Shown: piece after piece, positions 10,556 through 23,834 of the stretch
How the letters are laid out: each line of letters begins with the position of its first letter
Numbering within the stretch: position 1 is the first letter of the stretch
DNA from: Phylloscopus collybita
Taxonomy: Eukaryota > Chordata > Aves > Passeriformes > Phylloscopidae
Assembly: GCA_027886175.1 (NCBI GenBank)
Contig: JAJNNQ010000075.1
Span: forward strand, 36,238,501 to 36,302,500
Reading direction: 5' to 3'
Length of the DNA stretch: 64,000 nucleotides
Position numbers and translations under genes: made by a program
The notes under the pieces: generated by a model
Told to the model about the DNA's origin: nothing
Database searches by the model: none
What the model saw: only the letters and a program-made list of their open reading frames with translations

Positions 10556-13500
10556 CACATGAATCAGGCCATATATGGAGGCCTTGGTTTGGATCAGGCA
10601 AAAATTCACCCTTGACCTCCACAGTACAATTGCCTCTCTGGAATTCAATAACACCTTTTCATTCCAGTCATTTGGTGGCATGTTTTAGCCACTGTTTTAT
10701 TAGCAATATGTCAGTGATTGTAGATTAAATGGTGACTGGTAATTTACTTGCACAGATACCATAACTGGGGAGTGGTACAATTTACATTCTTTAAGATAAC
10801 ACTTGCAGTTTAAAGTATAAAGCCAAAATGTTTATATATGCATCAGGACAAATATTTGTATTATTTTTTGTAACTTTTTTGTAACTCAAGAAAGTACTTG
10901 AAAGAAAGCAGGTTTGATTCTAATTACATACAATGCTGCAGGCAAGACTAGGAGTAGTATTCTTCAGGAAGTAGCAAAAAATTATTGATGACATTAGTTT
11001 TCTAATTTCTGAGGTACTCCAACTTCTGTGCATGGTTTAGTTTAAAAAAATTATTTCCCCTTTCTCAGAGAGCAAAAACCAATCAACAGTTATTTCCTAC
11101 TGCTTCATTTCATTACATTCCTCTAACGTCTTTGTGGGAAATGTGGGAAAAGCTTCACACTGGTAGAATTCAACATGGATATATACTGTACACAGCACTG
11201 GAGGCCCTGACCCTCTCTCTGAGTTTCACTGCTTGTTAAATGGGAATGAACTATTTTCAATAACTTGCTGGCTTAATAATGCTAACTGAGCATTTATTTG
11301 GGGCTGGGGCAGTAGTAAAGCTGAACTCTCTTTGGTTCATTCCATTAACCACGACAGCTGTGGTCAGTGGCATCTTATAGCACGGACCTGGCTTGATTTT
11401 CTTTTAAAAGGTCATCTAGTTTCTTTGGCCTAGAGGTGGAGGTATGAATTTTGGCATTGCCTTGCTTTTTCCACAGAAAGCCTAAAGAGAAAATTGTCTT
11501 TTTTCAGTATTCTCAGTTTAATATCTTGATTCTGAGGGGCATTCAGTTTAACTAGCTGCAATCATATGGACATGAGACATACTGTCTGTGCTAGTGGCCT
11601 TGTTTGCAAGTAAAAAAAAGGGGGTGATTCATGTTTACAATGCTAAGTAACTGTCTAAGCTTGGCAGTCTCCTTTTCTGGTGTTAACTGTCCTACTGCTT
11701 TACTTCAAAAATGGGTCCTGATGCTTAACACTCTGATGGGTAAGGTTAAAAAAAGACAATCTCATACTTACCAATTTTAATATCATCTACTTGCCTGGAT
11801 GTCTTTAGGGAGAGGGTTTTGGGTTGGGCATTTTTTGAGGGATGGGGAGGTGGGGAAGACTGAGAATATCTCAGTAACACTTATCAGAACATGGTCTATC
11901 TAAATTAGTGGAACTGTGCTGAGGGGAAGTGGATTTTTGAATCTCTCTGCAGCTCACTGAAGCTTAATGTTTCTCCTCGAAAAACATAGAGAGAGAGGCA
12001 CCTGATTTCTCAGGGAGAAGAAAATATAAACCTTTATATTAGGAAGGCTTTGGTGAGTGATTTATGTAGAGATGTTCTGCTAATGTCTCTGATTTACAGT
12101 ATTTTAGGCCTTTGGATCTGGGAATTCAAGAAACTGACTTCCTCTTTTGATCTCAGCTGAAAGGAAACCTTATTTTCCTCTTTGAAAACCCATCCTTTTC
12201 CCTCCAATGATTATGTTTCCTCAGCCAGTCTTACTGAGTCATTGCATCTTTCTCCAGTACCTTCTGCAAAACCGGATTTATAGCATTATTCTGGTGCTCA
12301 TTTAAAAAAAAACAATAAAAAAGATACAATGGTGTTGGATCCTAGAGACTTTTCACTGGTCTGAAATTAATATGTAGGCAATGACTTAAGTAACTTTGTC
12401 CTTTCTGCATGTTGTGTCCTTTGACATTTGGAAAGGACCAGAATAATGGAAATTTGGAAAGGGCCATGCTTTGCCAATAATTTACTACAGTGAATAGCTG
12501 ATTGATTAAAGTAGATCTTGTATTGTTGCTTTTCTCTGATGGCTTAGATTTTATTAATTAAAGTTTCAAGTACAGCAAGAAAAGTGCAGAAAGACAATGA
12601 AAGTATTGGCAACAGCACATATCTTTATAGTTTTCCATAGGTTGACAGCTGGGCCTTAATGGTTTAGGTAATAATAGCTAAACATTCATAGGCAAGGGAG
12701 AAATTAAATTGAAATGTGTATTTAAAGTGTGGTTAGATACTTTAGGGGAGACTTGTGTTGAAAAGAGCAGAGATGATGCATACAAATGCTGGTGTTTAAG
12801 CTCTGTGAGTGATTAAATGGGTGCAAGGAATCTATTTTGGGCAGTTTAAAACACTGCCCCTTGCTCAGAGGTTATCAGCATTACCCAGTGGAGATGTGGT
12901 AACTGATTGTGAATGCTTTCCTATTCTGTTTCAATAACAAAGTGAAGTACATTAAACTCTTCACCACAATTGTATTTTATAGTTCAGTGGATTAAAATGG
13001 ATATGTGGTCAGTAGTTATGCCTCACATGAAGGGTAGCAACCTCTTAATCTCTTCCTGTGTCATTTATAACCACGCATTGAAAGAGTTTGACAGCACAGA
13101 GTAAGGATACTTTCAATATAATAGTCTCACATAAAAACCTCCAAAATTAAAAAATCCCTATTTAAATAAAATCTACATTATTGCCAGATGTACAGCAACT
13201 GTAAACTTCAATTGTTATTAGGAACTGTATTTATAAAGCCATATGGAGGTTTATGGGAATCAGCTGCTAGCAAACAAGTACATATGCTCCCAGTGCTGGT
13301 TGGCGCCTGATTTTTCACTTGTAATCAGGATACTGCACCCAATATAATATGAATTTTTTGCTCTAATCTGGAGCTTGGATCCTTACATATCATGGAGCCA
13401 TAAGTATATTTAACTTTTTTCCTACAGATACCAACTCTTGGATCAGGAGCTGTAAGTCCAAGTTCTGGACTTAATCATTATGCTTTAATGGTTTTTTGTG

Positions 13501-14238
13501 GTCTTACTATTCAAGGTATCCCTGAGAGTCTGCAATATCAGGGAGACCAAGGCTGGGTGGTATTTGAACTCCCCACTTTATTTCTCCCTAGGAGCTGTCT
13601 GTTAGTCATTATAAAGCACTATCAGTGTGTTTTACAGATGGGGGTCTATGTTTTCAGGACAGAGGCCGTATTGATTTCTGAGCAATTTATGTCTAAAACA
13701 ATTGAGGATTTAGTTCAAAATCGATGAGATGTATTCAAATAAATTTGTATCTAACATGTTGAGGAGGGAGCCATTAAACACAAGGAAAAACACTGACCTT
13801 TATAGGTTAACCTTCAACCTGTGGCACTTGAGAGAGGGTAGAGGTGACAGAGCAGCTGCTGCCTACCATGCCTTGGACCACCAGTGCTCTTCATGTGTCA
13901 TCTTGTCTGCATGGATGAATGCTCTCTCTTACCTTTTTTCAGCTGAGGGAGTAGGAGGAGTTTGAGGAGGCACATAAGAACTTCTAGTATCTTTTAAAGC
14001 TTTCCATTTTTGTTGCTCTATATCACTTTAAATTGAGGCTGGTGTGAGTGTAGGTTATTCTTTTCTTTCTCTTCTCCAGCCAGTGCAAAACCAGGTACTC
14101 AAGATGGCATTTCCTTTTGTAGATAGGGTAGTGCTGAATTAGTAGCAGCACTGTTCTTGTATACATCTCTGATTAGTTGGAAATTTTCAATCTTCTTTTC
14201 TTACCCTACATTTTGGAAAAGTCACTTTCCCAAAGATA

Positions 14239-14325
14239 TTCTAAAACAAACAAACAAACAAACACCCCAAAACAAAAATAAAAAAGCACCACCACCACCA
14301 CCAAAAAAAACCCCAAAACAACGCT
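14239..14325 (+). repeat. A/C low-complexity tract, (AAAC)n and (CCA)n
   Basis: Runs of AAAC units, then CCAAAACAAAAA-type sequence, then CACCACCACCACC and poly(A). The + strand here contains almost no T or G. Confidence 0.8.
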
Positions 14326-15751
14326 CTGCATTTTTACTTAATGCTAACTGTTAAATGAGTCCTATAGAAACCATCAGTGAGGGAGAATAACATGAATGCA
14401 CCAGGAAAAATAAATGTTCTTCCCCATTTTTTGATAGATGAGAGAAAAAACCAACTGTTATGATAGAGATTACTATAATTACAGAAGTGAAATCCATATT
14501 TTCATACATTTTAGCCTAGCTAAAATTGTTCTAGTGGGAGAAAGTAGCTGTATTATAGACAACATGTTCTAGCCAAAGTTTGCTTTGTTGAGTCTTTTAT
14601 GATCTAGCAATATAAACCTATTTTGTCAGATCAACTTTTTCTTAAAGTAAAAAAAAAACCTCAAGTGGAAAATGCAACTGTTTAATTTACATGAGGATGG
14701 CTAATAATGACATTAAGTTTTAAGACTAAAAGGGGGCACTTATATCACCTAGTCTGCTCTGTGTTATAGAGACTTTTGAGTTTTACTCATCATATAAGGA
14801 GGTAGTGTGGGAACACACCGTAGCTTATTTCAGTGTGAAATTGATTGAAAATGTCTTATAGAAATGCATTGTTCAAGAGCACAAAGGAAAAATGAAAACT
14901 ATTCACCCAAAATAAGGTTTAGTGAGAAAAGTAAGCTGCTGGGGAATTGAAGTTACTTTTATCCAGATCCATTGTTATACTGTGGGTTTTCCATTTTTAT
15001 TGCTATAACATTAAAATTACTTATTATTGGTAGAATAAAAGGTTTCTAAGCTATCTGATTTCTCCAAATATAATGTCCTAAGGCAGCAGAGAACAGAAAT
15101 TTTAATTCTGCTGTTTTGTGGGTTTGTATGTATGAAGTGCAAGGCAGCTCACACGTTCTTAATGGTTGTGTCCATAAATGATCACCTGGCATTTCAGGCT
15201 GTATATGATTGTTTTCCATAGCGTCAACACATGCAAGTGAATCTCAGCAAGCCTTTTTGAAGGTTTAAATCATAAATTTCAACTCAAGTGGTGTGTTTAA
15301 ATTTTGCCTCTTTGGTCTGTAATATTCTGCCAACACCTGGAGTTCTGGGTTATGTGAATGGTTTTCCAGTTGCAGGAATGGTTCCAGGTCACATACACAG
15401 CATTTAGGAAGATCAATACATTTAGCTTGCAGTATAAAATGATCATTTAAAGAGCCCTTAGGCTCATCAAAAAGCAAGTCAAAGTGAGGCCTTGTCTGGA
15501 ACAAGGCTGGCTGTTGTTGAAATCTTACAATCCCAACATAATTGAATCTGAAGAATGGTGTGGAGATTATTTTTCCTGCCTTAATGTGTCAGAAGGGAAT
15601 AGAATTTAAAGCAACTTGATAATAACGACAGACACTTTCTTTTATTGCTTTTAAATAAAAAAATAAAGTTAATAACAGCAGGAAAAAATAAAACTGGTAC
15701 TAAAGCCAAACACAGTAATTTCTCAGTGCAGTAACATGGCTCTCACAACAG

Positions 15752-15887
15752 TCCTTAGAGAAAAACTGGAAGCTCATTCGTGATGAGGGTCTTGCTGTGA
15801 TGGATAAAAAAAGTAGCCTCTTTCTGCCTGAAGATGAGAACCTACGGGAAAAAGGAGACTGGAGCCAGTTTACCTTATGGCAACAAG
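15752..15887 (+). CDS. ASPH: ASPH coding exon (oxygenase domain)
   Basis: 136 bases, entering in phase 0 and leaving after the first base of a codon; acceptor CACAACAG, donor GTAAAA. It encodes SLEKNWKLIRDEGLAVMDKK, then SSLFLPEDENLREKGDWSQF, then TLWQQ plus a split Gly codon. This matches human ASPH residues about 589-634; the DENLREKGDWSQF block that forms part of the oxygenase core scaffold is unchanged. The split G codon is completed by GA at the start of the next exon. Confidence 0.96.
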
Positions 15888-16748
15888 GTAAAACATCCTG
15901 TATTTCTTCTCTTACCTCAATTTCATGATCTCAGGTTAACATAGTGTAATAAGGAGTAGCAACACAGCTTTTTCTAGAACTGTGTTTATAATCAGTACAT
16001 ACAGAGGAAAGGAGCTGATAAAACAGTGTTTGGGACCCCTATGACAATGCACAGAGCTCTTTATTCTGAACCACATTGTCCCCAAATACTTCTAAGGGTC
16101 CCTTGAGTATGGTAACTGTTCAATGAGTGTACTGCTCTTCTGGCAAGATTGCCAACTCTTTACCTGCATAGTACAGATCAGCCTAAGGGAAGAGGGGACC
16201 TGGGAGAAGGCAGAATCCTCAATTCTGTGTTGCCAGCTAGGGGAGATCTGTCATTCAGAAATGATATGAGCAAAAGAATATGACTTTAGTAAGCCTGCTG
16301 CCCTACCCCTGAGCTGTGCACTGGGAGGCCCAACTCTTGGAACAACCTTAAGTTCTTATAAAACTCCACCTATGAAAGAGTAGTGTAAAATAAAGTATTA
16401 AAAGCAATTTATATCAAAATGTAATCTGGTGTTGAAATGTTATGATAGTGGGAGCATTTTAAATAATTTTTTTTCCTGTGCATCCACGTTAGTGATTATA
16501 CCTTTAAAATAACACTTTTTTAAATGGTAGAAAGCCTGGTGTTCGCAAATAATGTAAAAGTAAAATGTGTAGGCTGCTGTGATATTACAACATGGAGGTA
16601 CTTAGGTTGCACGGTGTGTAAAATGGGAACGATAATATTCACCTGTCTCAGTGTCAGATCTTTGGCAGCTTTGTGTTCTTCTGCAAAGCAGAAAATGGAA
16701 ATGTTCATTCATTGCTCTTACCAATGCTCTATCCATTATTTTCACTAG
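15888..16748 (+). other. ASPH: ASPH intron
   Basis: 861-base intron with a GTAAAA donor and CACTAG acceptor. I see no repeat element or gene-like signal inside it. Confidence 0.85.
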
Positions 16749-16840
16749 GAAGAAAAAATGAGAATGCTTGCAAAAGTGTTCCGAAAACATGCGCTTTATT
16801 GGAAAGATTCCCGGAAGCTACAGGCTGCAGAAGAGGGCAG
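16749..16840 (+). CDS. ASPH: ASPH coding exon (disulfide loop)
   Basis: 92 bases: two bases finish the split Gly codon, then 30 codons, RKNENACKSVPKTCALLERF followed by PEATGCRRGQ, ending in phase 0 at a GTACCT donor. It matches human residues about 635-664. The two cysteines in ACKSVPKTC correspond to human Cys641 and Cys648, known to form a disulfide loop near the substrate-binding cleft; both are kept. The exon is asymmetric (1-0), so skipping it alone would break the frame. Confidence 0.95.
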
Positions 16841-17149
16841 GTACCTGGCAAACTTCTTCATTCTTGCAAATTCATGATGCTGGGAGCAGGTGATTTTGAG
16901 GAATAGAGGGACGTGTAGAGGAATGCACAATTTTGGTATATTTAATGATGCCTCAAGCACATGATAAATGTAACTAAAAAAAATTGCCCTATTTTAACTA
17001 TCAGCAAATACCAGGTGAAATATGTTGGCTGAAGCCATTCTACGGACTCTTTAGTTGAGCCATTTTATCTTGTGTTTCCTGGGAGCTTGTGGTAGGTAAG
17101 TAGTTATTTGCCATGGGTCAACCAATAAGTAATGCCTTACTAAACCTCA

Positions 17150-17226
17150 GTTGAGGTGACCTGATCTGACTCACAGCTTAACTCTGCTTTGTGCAGGAGG
17201 TTGGAATAGGTCCTTTCAACCCTGAA
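17150..17226 (+). repeat. Possible short CR1-family 3' end
   Basis: The stretch containing CAGGAGGTTGGAATAGG and CCTTTCAACCCTGAAC resembles the generic amniote CR1/L3 3' terminus (ggttggact-agatgac-cctt-ccaaccc). It lacks the tail repeats and is short, so this is tentative. Confidence 0.35.
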
Positions 17227-18957
17227 CTTTTCTTTTTTTTCTGATCTGAACCTAATGACTAATTTAGTGGGCCATATTCTCACTGTGATAAACTTCACCT
17301 GTCTACTCCAGCCTGGCTGCATTAGAGAGAGGGAGAACCACCTTGTGAAAGCCAAATAGTACTGCCACATACTTCTTTCCTGCATGTAAAGGAAAGAAAT
17401 TGTACATTCATGAGTGTGGGTGCCAACAAAATTTGTTTCAAGTGCCTACAATGACTATTCAGCTATCAGTTAACCTCATCTAATCATGCAGTAGACCTGT
17501 AGGACATGCAGTGTAGACCACATGCAGTGGTTCTGTAGGACATAGTTTTCATTTCTTATCAGGTTATTATATTTTGTCTGCAATGACTACATGAGAATAT
17601 CTTTCACATGGCAAAATTAAGGATGCAAAAGTTGAAAAGTACAGTGCTAATGTGGCCCTAATTCAGACTCTTGAGTGTATGTGTATCTTTTTGACCAGTC
17701 CCTTACTTTTGATGTGCAGAACTACACTGGGTGGCCACTGAATGAACAAGGCTTTCACTGATTGGTTGCAAAGTCTGGTTATAGTGAATGTAACTGATGA
17801 GAAGTCATCCCACTCAATGTGGCTACAAGAAAACTGCTCTCAGTCATGTCCAGAGCCAAAGTGGATCTGTCCCTGAGAGCAGGTTCTCTTTGAGAGCTAC
17901 TGTTTCGTTCATCATTTCTTGGTGCCCTACATGTTATCACCACAATATGGTTTGCAGAAATGTTGTATATTTACAGCTGTAGCTGTACTCACATGTTTTG
18001 AACATATTAATGTAAAATAATCTGAAAAGTTGTGCTCTAGAAGTCTAAAGTTTTATGTCCATTATTTTGAGATGCCTAGGGCAGTTTTAGTTTTATGCTA
18101 GTCATGACTCAGATGTTACTGCTAAAATAAGCCTAAAATATTAGCTGATCCCTATTCACATATAGAAGCACTGGTAAGCAATGGGAACAAACACAATCAG
18201 GAAAGAAGGAATTCTATGGTGGATAGACTATTTGGATGCTTTGGTCACCTCATATAGTGGCAAAGATAAAAGAAATGTAAAATAATCAACTACCTGCTCA
18301 ATGCTGCTGAGACACTGTATAGAACAATAGGAAGTGATCAAAATTATAACATTCTTCTTAAGAATAGCAGTAAGGTAAAAGTATCACAGCAAGTTTTATT
18401 TCTGGACATTTCTTACATTGCAGCTATAGTACAACTCATTGGTAGTTTAAATGAATTTATCTCTAGCACTTGAGCACAGCACATACATATATATACATAT
18501 AGATATAATTCACAGACATATCCAGACTGATCTGCATGGGCAGATAATGTACATGACAGAAATCAATCTTCAGTGCTGGCATATTAGCATTACAGAGATT
18601 GTTTATCTCAGGTAAGTATCCTGCATAACCAGTACTTTGCATTGTGTTAGGGTCTAACACATCATGGTGTAGGAGGGTTGGGTGGGAAGATCTGTGTTCA
18701 CCAGGCCACTGGAGCTGATCACTTGCTGTCATAAGAAACTGCCAGTAAGCTGAAACCTCAGATGGCAAGAATGGCTGAGGCAAGGGGCTCATGCTGTCTT
18801 CTGCTGGCTTTGTTAGCAGTTGGAAAGCATGCCAACACCTTATCTGTAAGATTTATCAAAACTACTCTGTCCCAGCCAAGTGTGCAGATTTCTCACTTGA
18901 AAAGGTGCTTCTCACCACTGTCATACATTATTCACACTGCCTGTTCTCTGAGTTGTT

Positions 18958-21170
18958 GTAGAATGAATCAAAAAGGTTGAGGTGAAAATTGACATCTGGG
19001 AGAGTACTTGGTCCAACCCCTTGCTCAAAGTACAATGAATTAGAGCAGGTTGCTTTGTCCAGCCAGGTTTTGAATGCCTCTAAGGCATTCAAAAAACTCT
19101 ACAGCCTCTCTGTTCTTGTGTACAGTAAAAAAAGTGTTTCCTTATGCTTAAATGGCATTTCCTGTGTTTCAATCTGTGTCCATTGCCTCTTTGCCTTTCA
19201 CTGGATGCCACTGAGAGGAGTCTGCCTCTGCCTTCTTCACTCTTCCCATCAGGTATTTATATTCATTGATAAGATCTTTCCTTGAACCTTATGTTCTCCA
19301 GGTTGAACAGTCCCAATTAGCACAGCTTCCCCTTGTGTGTTAGATTCTCCCATCCCTTAATCCCTTTACAGCCCTTCACTTGCTCCAGTTTGTCCATGTC
19401 TCTCTCACAGTAGGTAGCACAGAACTGGGTCCAGCATTTAAGATGTCTCACCAGCTCTCAGGGGAAGGATAACCTCCCTCAAGGGGCTGCCAGAGCTCCC
19501 TGTAATGCAGCCCTGGAAGCTGTTGGTGGCTTTGCTGCAATGCTGGCTCCTGTTTAATTTGGGCACTGTGAGGACCCCACAATCTCTTTCTAGAAAGTTG
19601 CTTTACAGGCAGTTGTCCATCAACCTGTATTGGTACATGCCTCCCTAGTGCAGAATTTTATGCATCTTTTTGTCAAGTATTTTAAGATTTGTGTTTCCTC
19701 CTTTTCCCATACTGCCAAGGTCTTTATGAAAGGCAGAAAAAAAAAAAAAAAAAAAAAAAAAAGGAAAGGAGTTTATTGGCCATTCTTATTCAATTTTCTG
19801 TCATCTGCAGACTTGCTGAGGGGGATGCACTCTGTCCCATCTTCTGAGTCACTGTGAAGCTCTTAAACCGTGCTGGGCCCAGTACTGAGCCCTGGGATGC
19901 ACCTCTGATGAGTGGCCTTCAGCTAGACTTTGTGCCTCTGAACATAGCTTGTTGAGCCTGACTTAAATGCCAGGTTTCAGTCCTCCTCACTGGGAACTTG
20001 TCTATATTCTACTTCCTCACTTTATTGATTAGGATATTTATGGCAGACTGTTCAAAGACTTAATGCTGAGGTAAACAATATCCACCAAGCTAGAAACCTC
20101 ACCATAGAAAGCTGGTAAAGTACAGAATCCCCTTCATAAACCCATGCTGACTACATTCAGGTACATTCTTTTCCTTCATGCGTTTGAAAATTGTTTCCAG
20201 GGTTACTTGCTCCATCACCTTTCTGAGGGTCGAGGTGAGGGTGGTGAGACAGTAGTTCCTCAGACCACCCTACTTGCCTTAGAGTGGAAACAACGTTTCC
20301 TTTCCACCAGTTCTCAGGAACCTCTGCTGGTAGCAGCGACCTTTCAAAGATGTGTGGATTATATATGGATTCACATCATCCATTTCCCTCAGGCCTCATG
20401 GATGGATCCCATCGGGAACCACGAACCAGGCTGTTGAGTGTGTTTAGATGTTCCCAAACCCGACCCTTCTTCACAGAAGATAAATCATCTGTGCTCCAGT
20501 CTATTTCACTGGTCTCAGGTGCCTGGCACTCCTGAAAGTCAGTCATACCAGTAAAGACTGAGGCAAAGAAGATATGTAGTGCCTCAGCCTTTTCCATGTC
20601 CTTTTTCATCAGATACTCTGTCATGTTTAGTAGCTGGGCATATTTTCCCTAGACTTCCTTTTATTGCTGAGATATTACAGGAATGTCTCGTGTTACCCCT
20701 CAATTCCATCTCCAGATTCAGCACCAGGAGAGCTTTGACTTTCCTAACCTCGTCCCTGCCCATGCAGAGAGTGTCTCTACAGTCTTCCTGGTGACTGACC
20801 CTGCTTGCATTTCCTATATACTTCCTTCTTGTGTTTCATTTTTTTCTGGGTTGCCTTGCTTCCTGCACATAGGAATTATTGAGTTTGGACAAGGTGCTAC
20901 ATAAAAATCAACCATCTATCCTAGACCATTGTTCTCTCATGGGATTTTTCCCAGCAGATCCCTGAGTAAGACCAGGCCTGCTCTCCTGAAGCTGTGGGTA
21001 GTAATTCTGCTTTTTTATTTTCTCCATCCTCTCATGATCTTGAACTCCACCTTCTGATGGTTGCTACAGCCAAGGCTGACAGGGACCTCCACAGACGTGT
21101 CATCTGAGAGGGGCTGGCCAGTCTGGTGAACACAAGCCTTGTGTCTCCTATTGTCCATCCTTTTAAGTCT
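18958..21170 (-). mobile_element. CR1 LINE, 5'-truncated, minus strand
   Basis: About 2.2 kb of antisense CR1. Reading the minus strand, the 3' tail is at about 18958-19010 (GTCCAACC-type terminus on the + strand) and the element runs upstream through the ORF2 reverse transcriptase. An open stretch at 20376-20624 on the minus strand reads DMEKAEALHIFFASVFTG, the typical CR1 linker leading into the RT. The minus strand near 19795-19850 reads ECIPLSKSADD, where the RT catalytic box normally reads FADD, so the active motif is damaged. Frameshifts and stops are frequent: it is an old, dead copy. The 5' end fades near 21.17 kb, before the endonuclease. Confidence 0.85.
19737..19762 (+). repeat. 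Poly(A) run of 26 inside the CR1
   Basis: Homopolymer within the antisense CR1 copy; on the element's own strand it is poly(T), so it is not the element's tail and probably arose by slippage after insertion. Confidence 0.9.
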
Positions 21171-21504
21171 TTCCATAGGAAAGAAGGTATTTTTTTTCTG
21201 ACTGTAGACAGAAGATAATTATTTTTAGCTTGAAATGTGAATACTGGTTATTTTATTTAAAATGAAAACTGTACTTTCACACACAAGCACACCCCTGGTT
21301 TCATACACACACACCACAAGACATATGTTTTGTAGTATTAAATGCCTTTAGGACATGATAGAGAATTGCGGCTGAAAATCAAACAAAAGATGGCATTACA
21401 CTTTTCACCCATCACCAAGGATGAGACTAAATGAAGTTCTGAACTCCCAGCAGCATGGTTGTGAAATGGAATGTGTTGAAAAATGGGCCTTTCTCTTCTT
21501 GCAG

Positions 21505-21638
21505 ATCAAATATTCTATCATGCACCCAGGGACTCATGTCTGGCCCCACACAGGGCCCACCAATTGTCGGCTGAGGATGCATTTGGGCTTGGTGATCCCT
21601 AAGGAAGGCTGCAGAATACGATGTGCCCAGGAGAACAG
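21505..21638 (+). CDS. ASPH: ASPH coding exon with first Fe and 2OG ligands
   Basis: 134 bases, phase 0 in and two bases into an Arg codon at the end; acceptor CTTGCAG, donor GTATGC. It encodes IKYSIMHPGTHVWPHTGPTN and then CRLRMHLGLVIPKEGCRIRC and AQEN plus split Arg. Numbering the window's protein from the exon at 4797, His200 (codon 21547-21549, human His679) is an Fe(II) ligand; Ser189, Arg209 and His211 (human Ser668, Arg688, His690) contact 2-oxoglutarate. All are present. As in other ASPH enzymes the usual Asp/Glu of the iron triad is absent, which is normal for this family. Offset to human is a constant 479, so there are no indels up to this point. Confidence 0.97.
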
Positions 21639-21649
21639 GTATGCTTGCT

Positions 21650-21743
21650 GTGCTGGGTTTTGGGGGTTTTTTTATTGTTTTGGGGGGAAGGGGGTTGCTT
21701 GCTTGGTTGTCTTTTTGGTTTGTTGTTTTGTTTTTTTTTTTCA
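21650..21743 (+). repeat. G/T-only tract with long G runs next to the ASPH donor
   Basis: Begins about 12 bases into the intron. The + strand is dominated by runs of G (up to six) and T, ending in an 11-T run. G runs close to a 5' splice site are known binding sites for hnRNP F/H, so an effect on splicing is possible, though this is inference. Confidence 0.8.
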
Positions 21744-23834
21744 CTTTCCTCAAGACTGAAGGAGGGATGGGACTGCATGTAGTTAAAAAAAGAAAAAAAA
21801 AAAAAGGGTGATGACCCAGATGTGTAATATATTTCATTAAATAGGCAGTTTGCTCTCTGACTCATGGTACAAACTTATTCCCAGGAGAACCTTTTGAGAC
21901 AAACCTGCTCTTCTCTGCTATGGCATGGAAATAACAGTGGGTTTGGTCAATGGGGTCTCTGTTTACCTTTACAATACCAGCCTAATATTGCTGCCAACAG
22001 AGTTCCTGTATTTATTCTGATTTTGGAGAGACTTAGAATCTGTTGTTTCTTTGGCAGAAGCTGAGACTAAGGTATACCTACATTTTCACTGCTGTGACAG
22101 AATACTATGGTACTTCTGGCAGAAACCTCCTTTTCAGATTGTATTATTTGTTATAATTCAGTTAAAATATTGCAGTTGAAGTTGATCTCAGGATGAATAC
22201 TTCTATGAAGTTTTAGGCCAAATGAATTACACAGGTGGCTTTTCTTTAAAGTGTGCTTTAAGTGAAATTTCTTAACCATTAGAGAAAAATTATACTGAAT
22301 TTCAAGTCAGTTTTATCTCAGTCCAAAATGAAATTAAATGCAATAGCTTATACATTTACAATCAGGGCATATACTCCCCTTAGAAATATGGGAAAATGTG
22401 CTAAGTTTTTTGTATTATATTATTAAACACAGAAAGAAGAACGTAGCATTAACTATGCTGCTTATTGCTTACAGGCTTAATTTGCTGAGTGAAATTCTCA
22501 TGATGCTTAATATCTGCATATATTATAAGGTTCTTAAATTGTCTGCAGCTTCTGTTGGCAACAAGTGTTAATTTTGAATTATTTTCAATGTAATAATGTA
22601 ATTAATGGTAGAAATATAATTAATTTGATATTGAGAAATGAAATGCTACTCTTGTCTGCATGACTGCAATACATAACAAAGGAGGGTTTTTTGGTAACAT
22701 TTGAAAACAACCACAACCGGAAATCTTTGGAATTTTTGAGAATAGAAGCATCCAGCTGTTTGTAACAAAATCTGCTGTTACTATAAGCCAACACGTAGCT
22801 TATAGTCAGTGTTACAACCTACACTACCTACATCTAGGAAGTGATGGACGTTTTTATCCATCATTCCAATCCAATATCAAAAACAAGTTGGGTGGAGGGA
22901 GAAGTAGCTAATTGCCTTAGAGGACTGATATGGAGGTGTGTAGTCTTTTCACTTTAGGACATTTGTGTGAGTTCAGATTGGTGGTGGCTGCATGGCATCA
23001 CCATTAGGTCTCTGTTTAGTAGCTGGTGTGAGCAAAATAGTGGTTTTGCTCTGCTGCCAAGAGACCGGGTGTCCACAGCTCACCACCTGTCTTAAGGCTG
23101 CCACCCTTCTTTGTCTTAACCTGGACAGAAGGGATAATCCTGTGGAGAATGAATTTAACTACCTCCTTGGTAGCAACACTCCCTCAAAGTCAAGAGCAGA
23201 AAAATACCTGTTGCTGCAGACAGAACATGGAGCATGTCAGTGTCCACGTTCCAGAATCTGGGTCAGTCTTATGCATCAGACATATTCATTTCACATGTAA
23301 AACACCCAAGAGCTGACTACAACTTCTGCTGAAATGTGTTAAGGTCAGTTGCTTACAGCAAGAGCTGTACATTCAGAAACAAGGGCGAGATTTTCCCTGG
23401 AAGCACGCAAAATGTGTCTGCTGCTGGCAGCGGAAGGGCTTTTATGTATCCTTCCCCCTGGGCAGAGGAGGTGTGTGAACTACTGTCAAAGAGAATGGTG
23501 CCAGGAGGAAGACCTACCTTGAGCAATTTCCATTCCTTTCCTCCTGATGGTTCATAGCAGTGGTAAACTGGTAGCTTCCAATGGGAGAGCTGGCTGGAAG
23601 AGGAAGGTTAGCATCATGCTTTTTCTGGCCTCCTGTGCCACGGCTGTGTGCGCGAGAGAGCGAACAGAAACAATGAGAATTTCATGCTTGGTTACCTCTG
23701 TGCCACCCACCATGGTTGTTTAGAGGGTTACAATGCAACTCATCACTTGATGGACAGGCAAATCAGCACGGTGTAGTGCTGTTTTTTACTCCTTCTCCTG
23801 GAGAAGAGTTTTTTGCAGCTGTTTGGAGTTGGTA

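Larger units (their letters stand above)
9258..15751 (+). other. ASPH: ASPH intron (6.5 kb)
   Basis: AT-rich intron. It holds a 49-T homopolymer at 10507-10555, an AAAC/CCA low-complexity tract at 14239-14325, and otherwise unremarkable sequence. No transposon with a recognisable consensus was found, and short open frames (for example 13488-13727) resemble nothing known. Confidence 0.8.
16841..21504 (+). other. ASPH: ASPH intron with long antisense CR1
   Basis: 4.7 kb intron. Nearly half of it is a CR1 LINE inserted in the opposite orientation to ASPH (about 18958-21170). A weak CR1-like 3' end may sit at 17150-17226, and a degenerate CATGCAG-based repeat lies at 17485-17543. CA-rich simple sequence occurs around 21282-21318. 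Confidence 0.85.
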
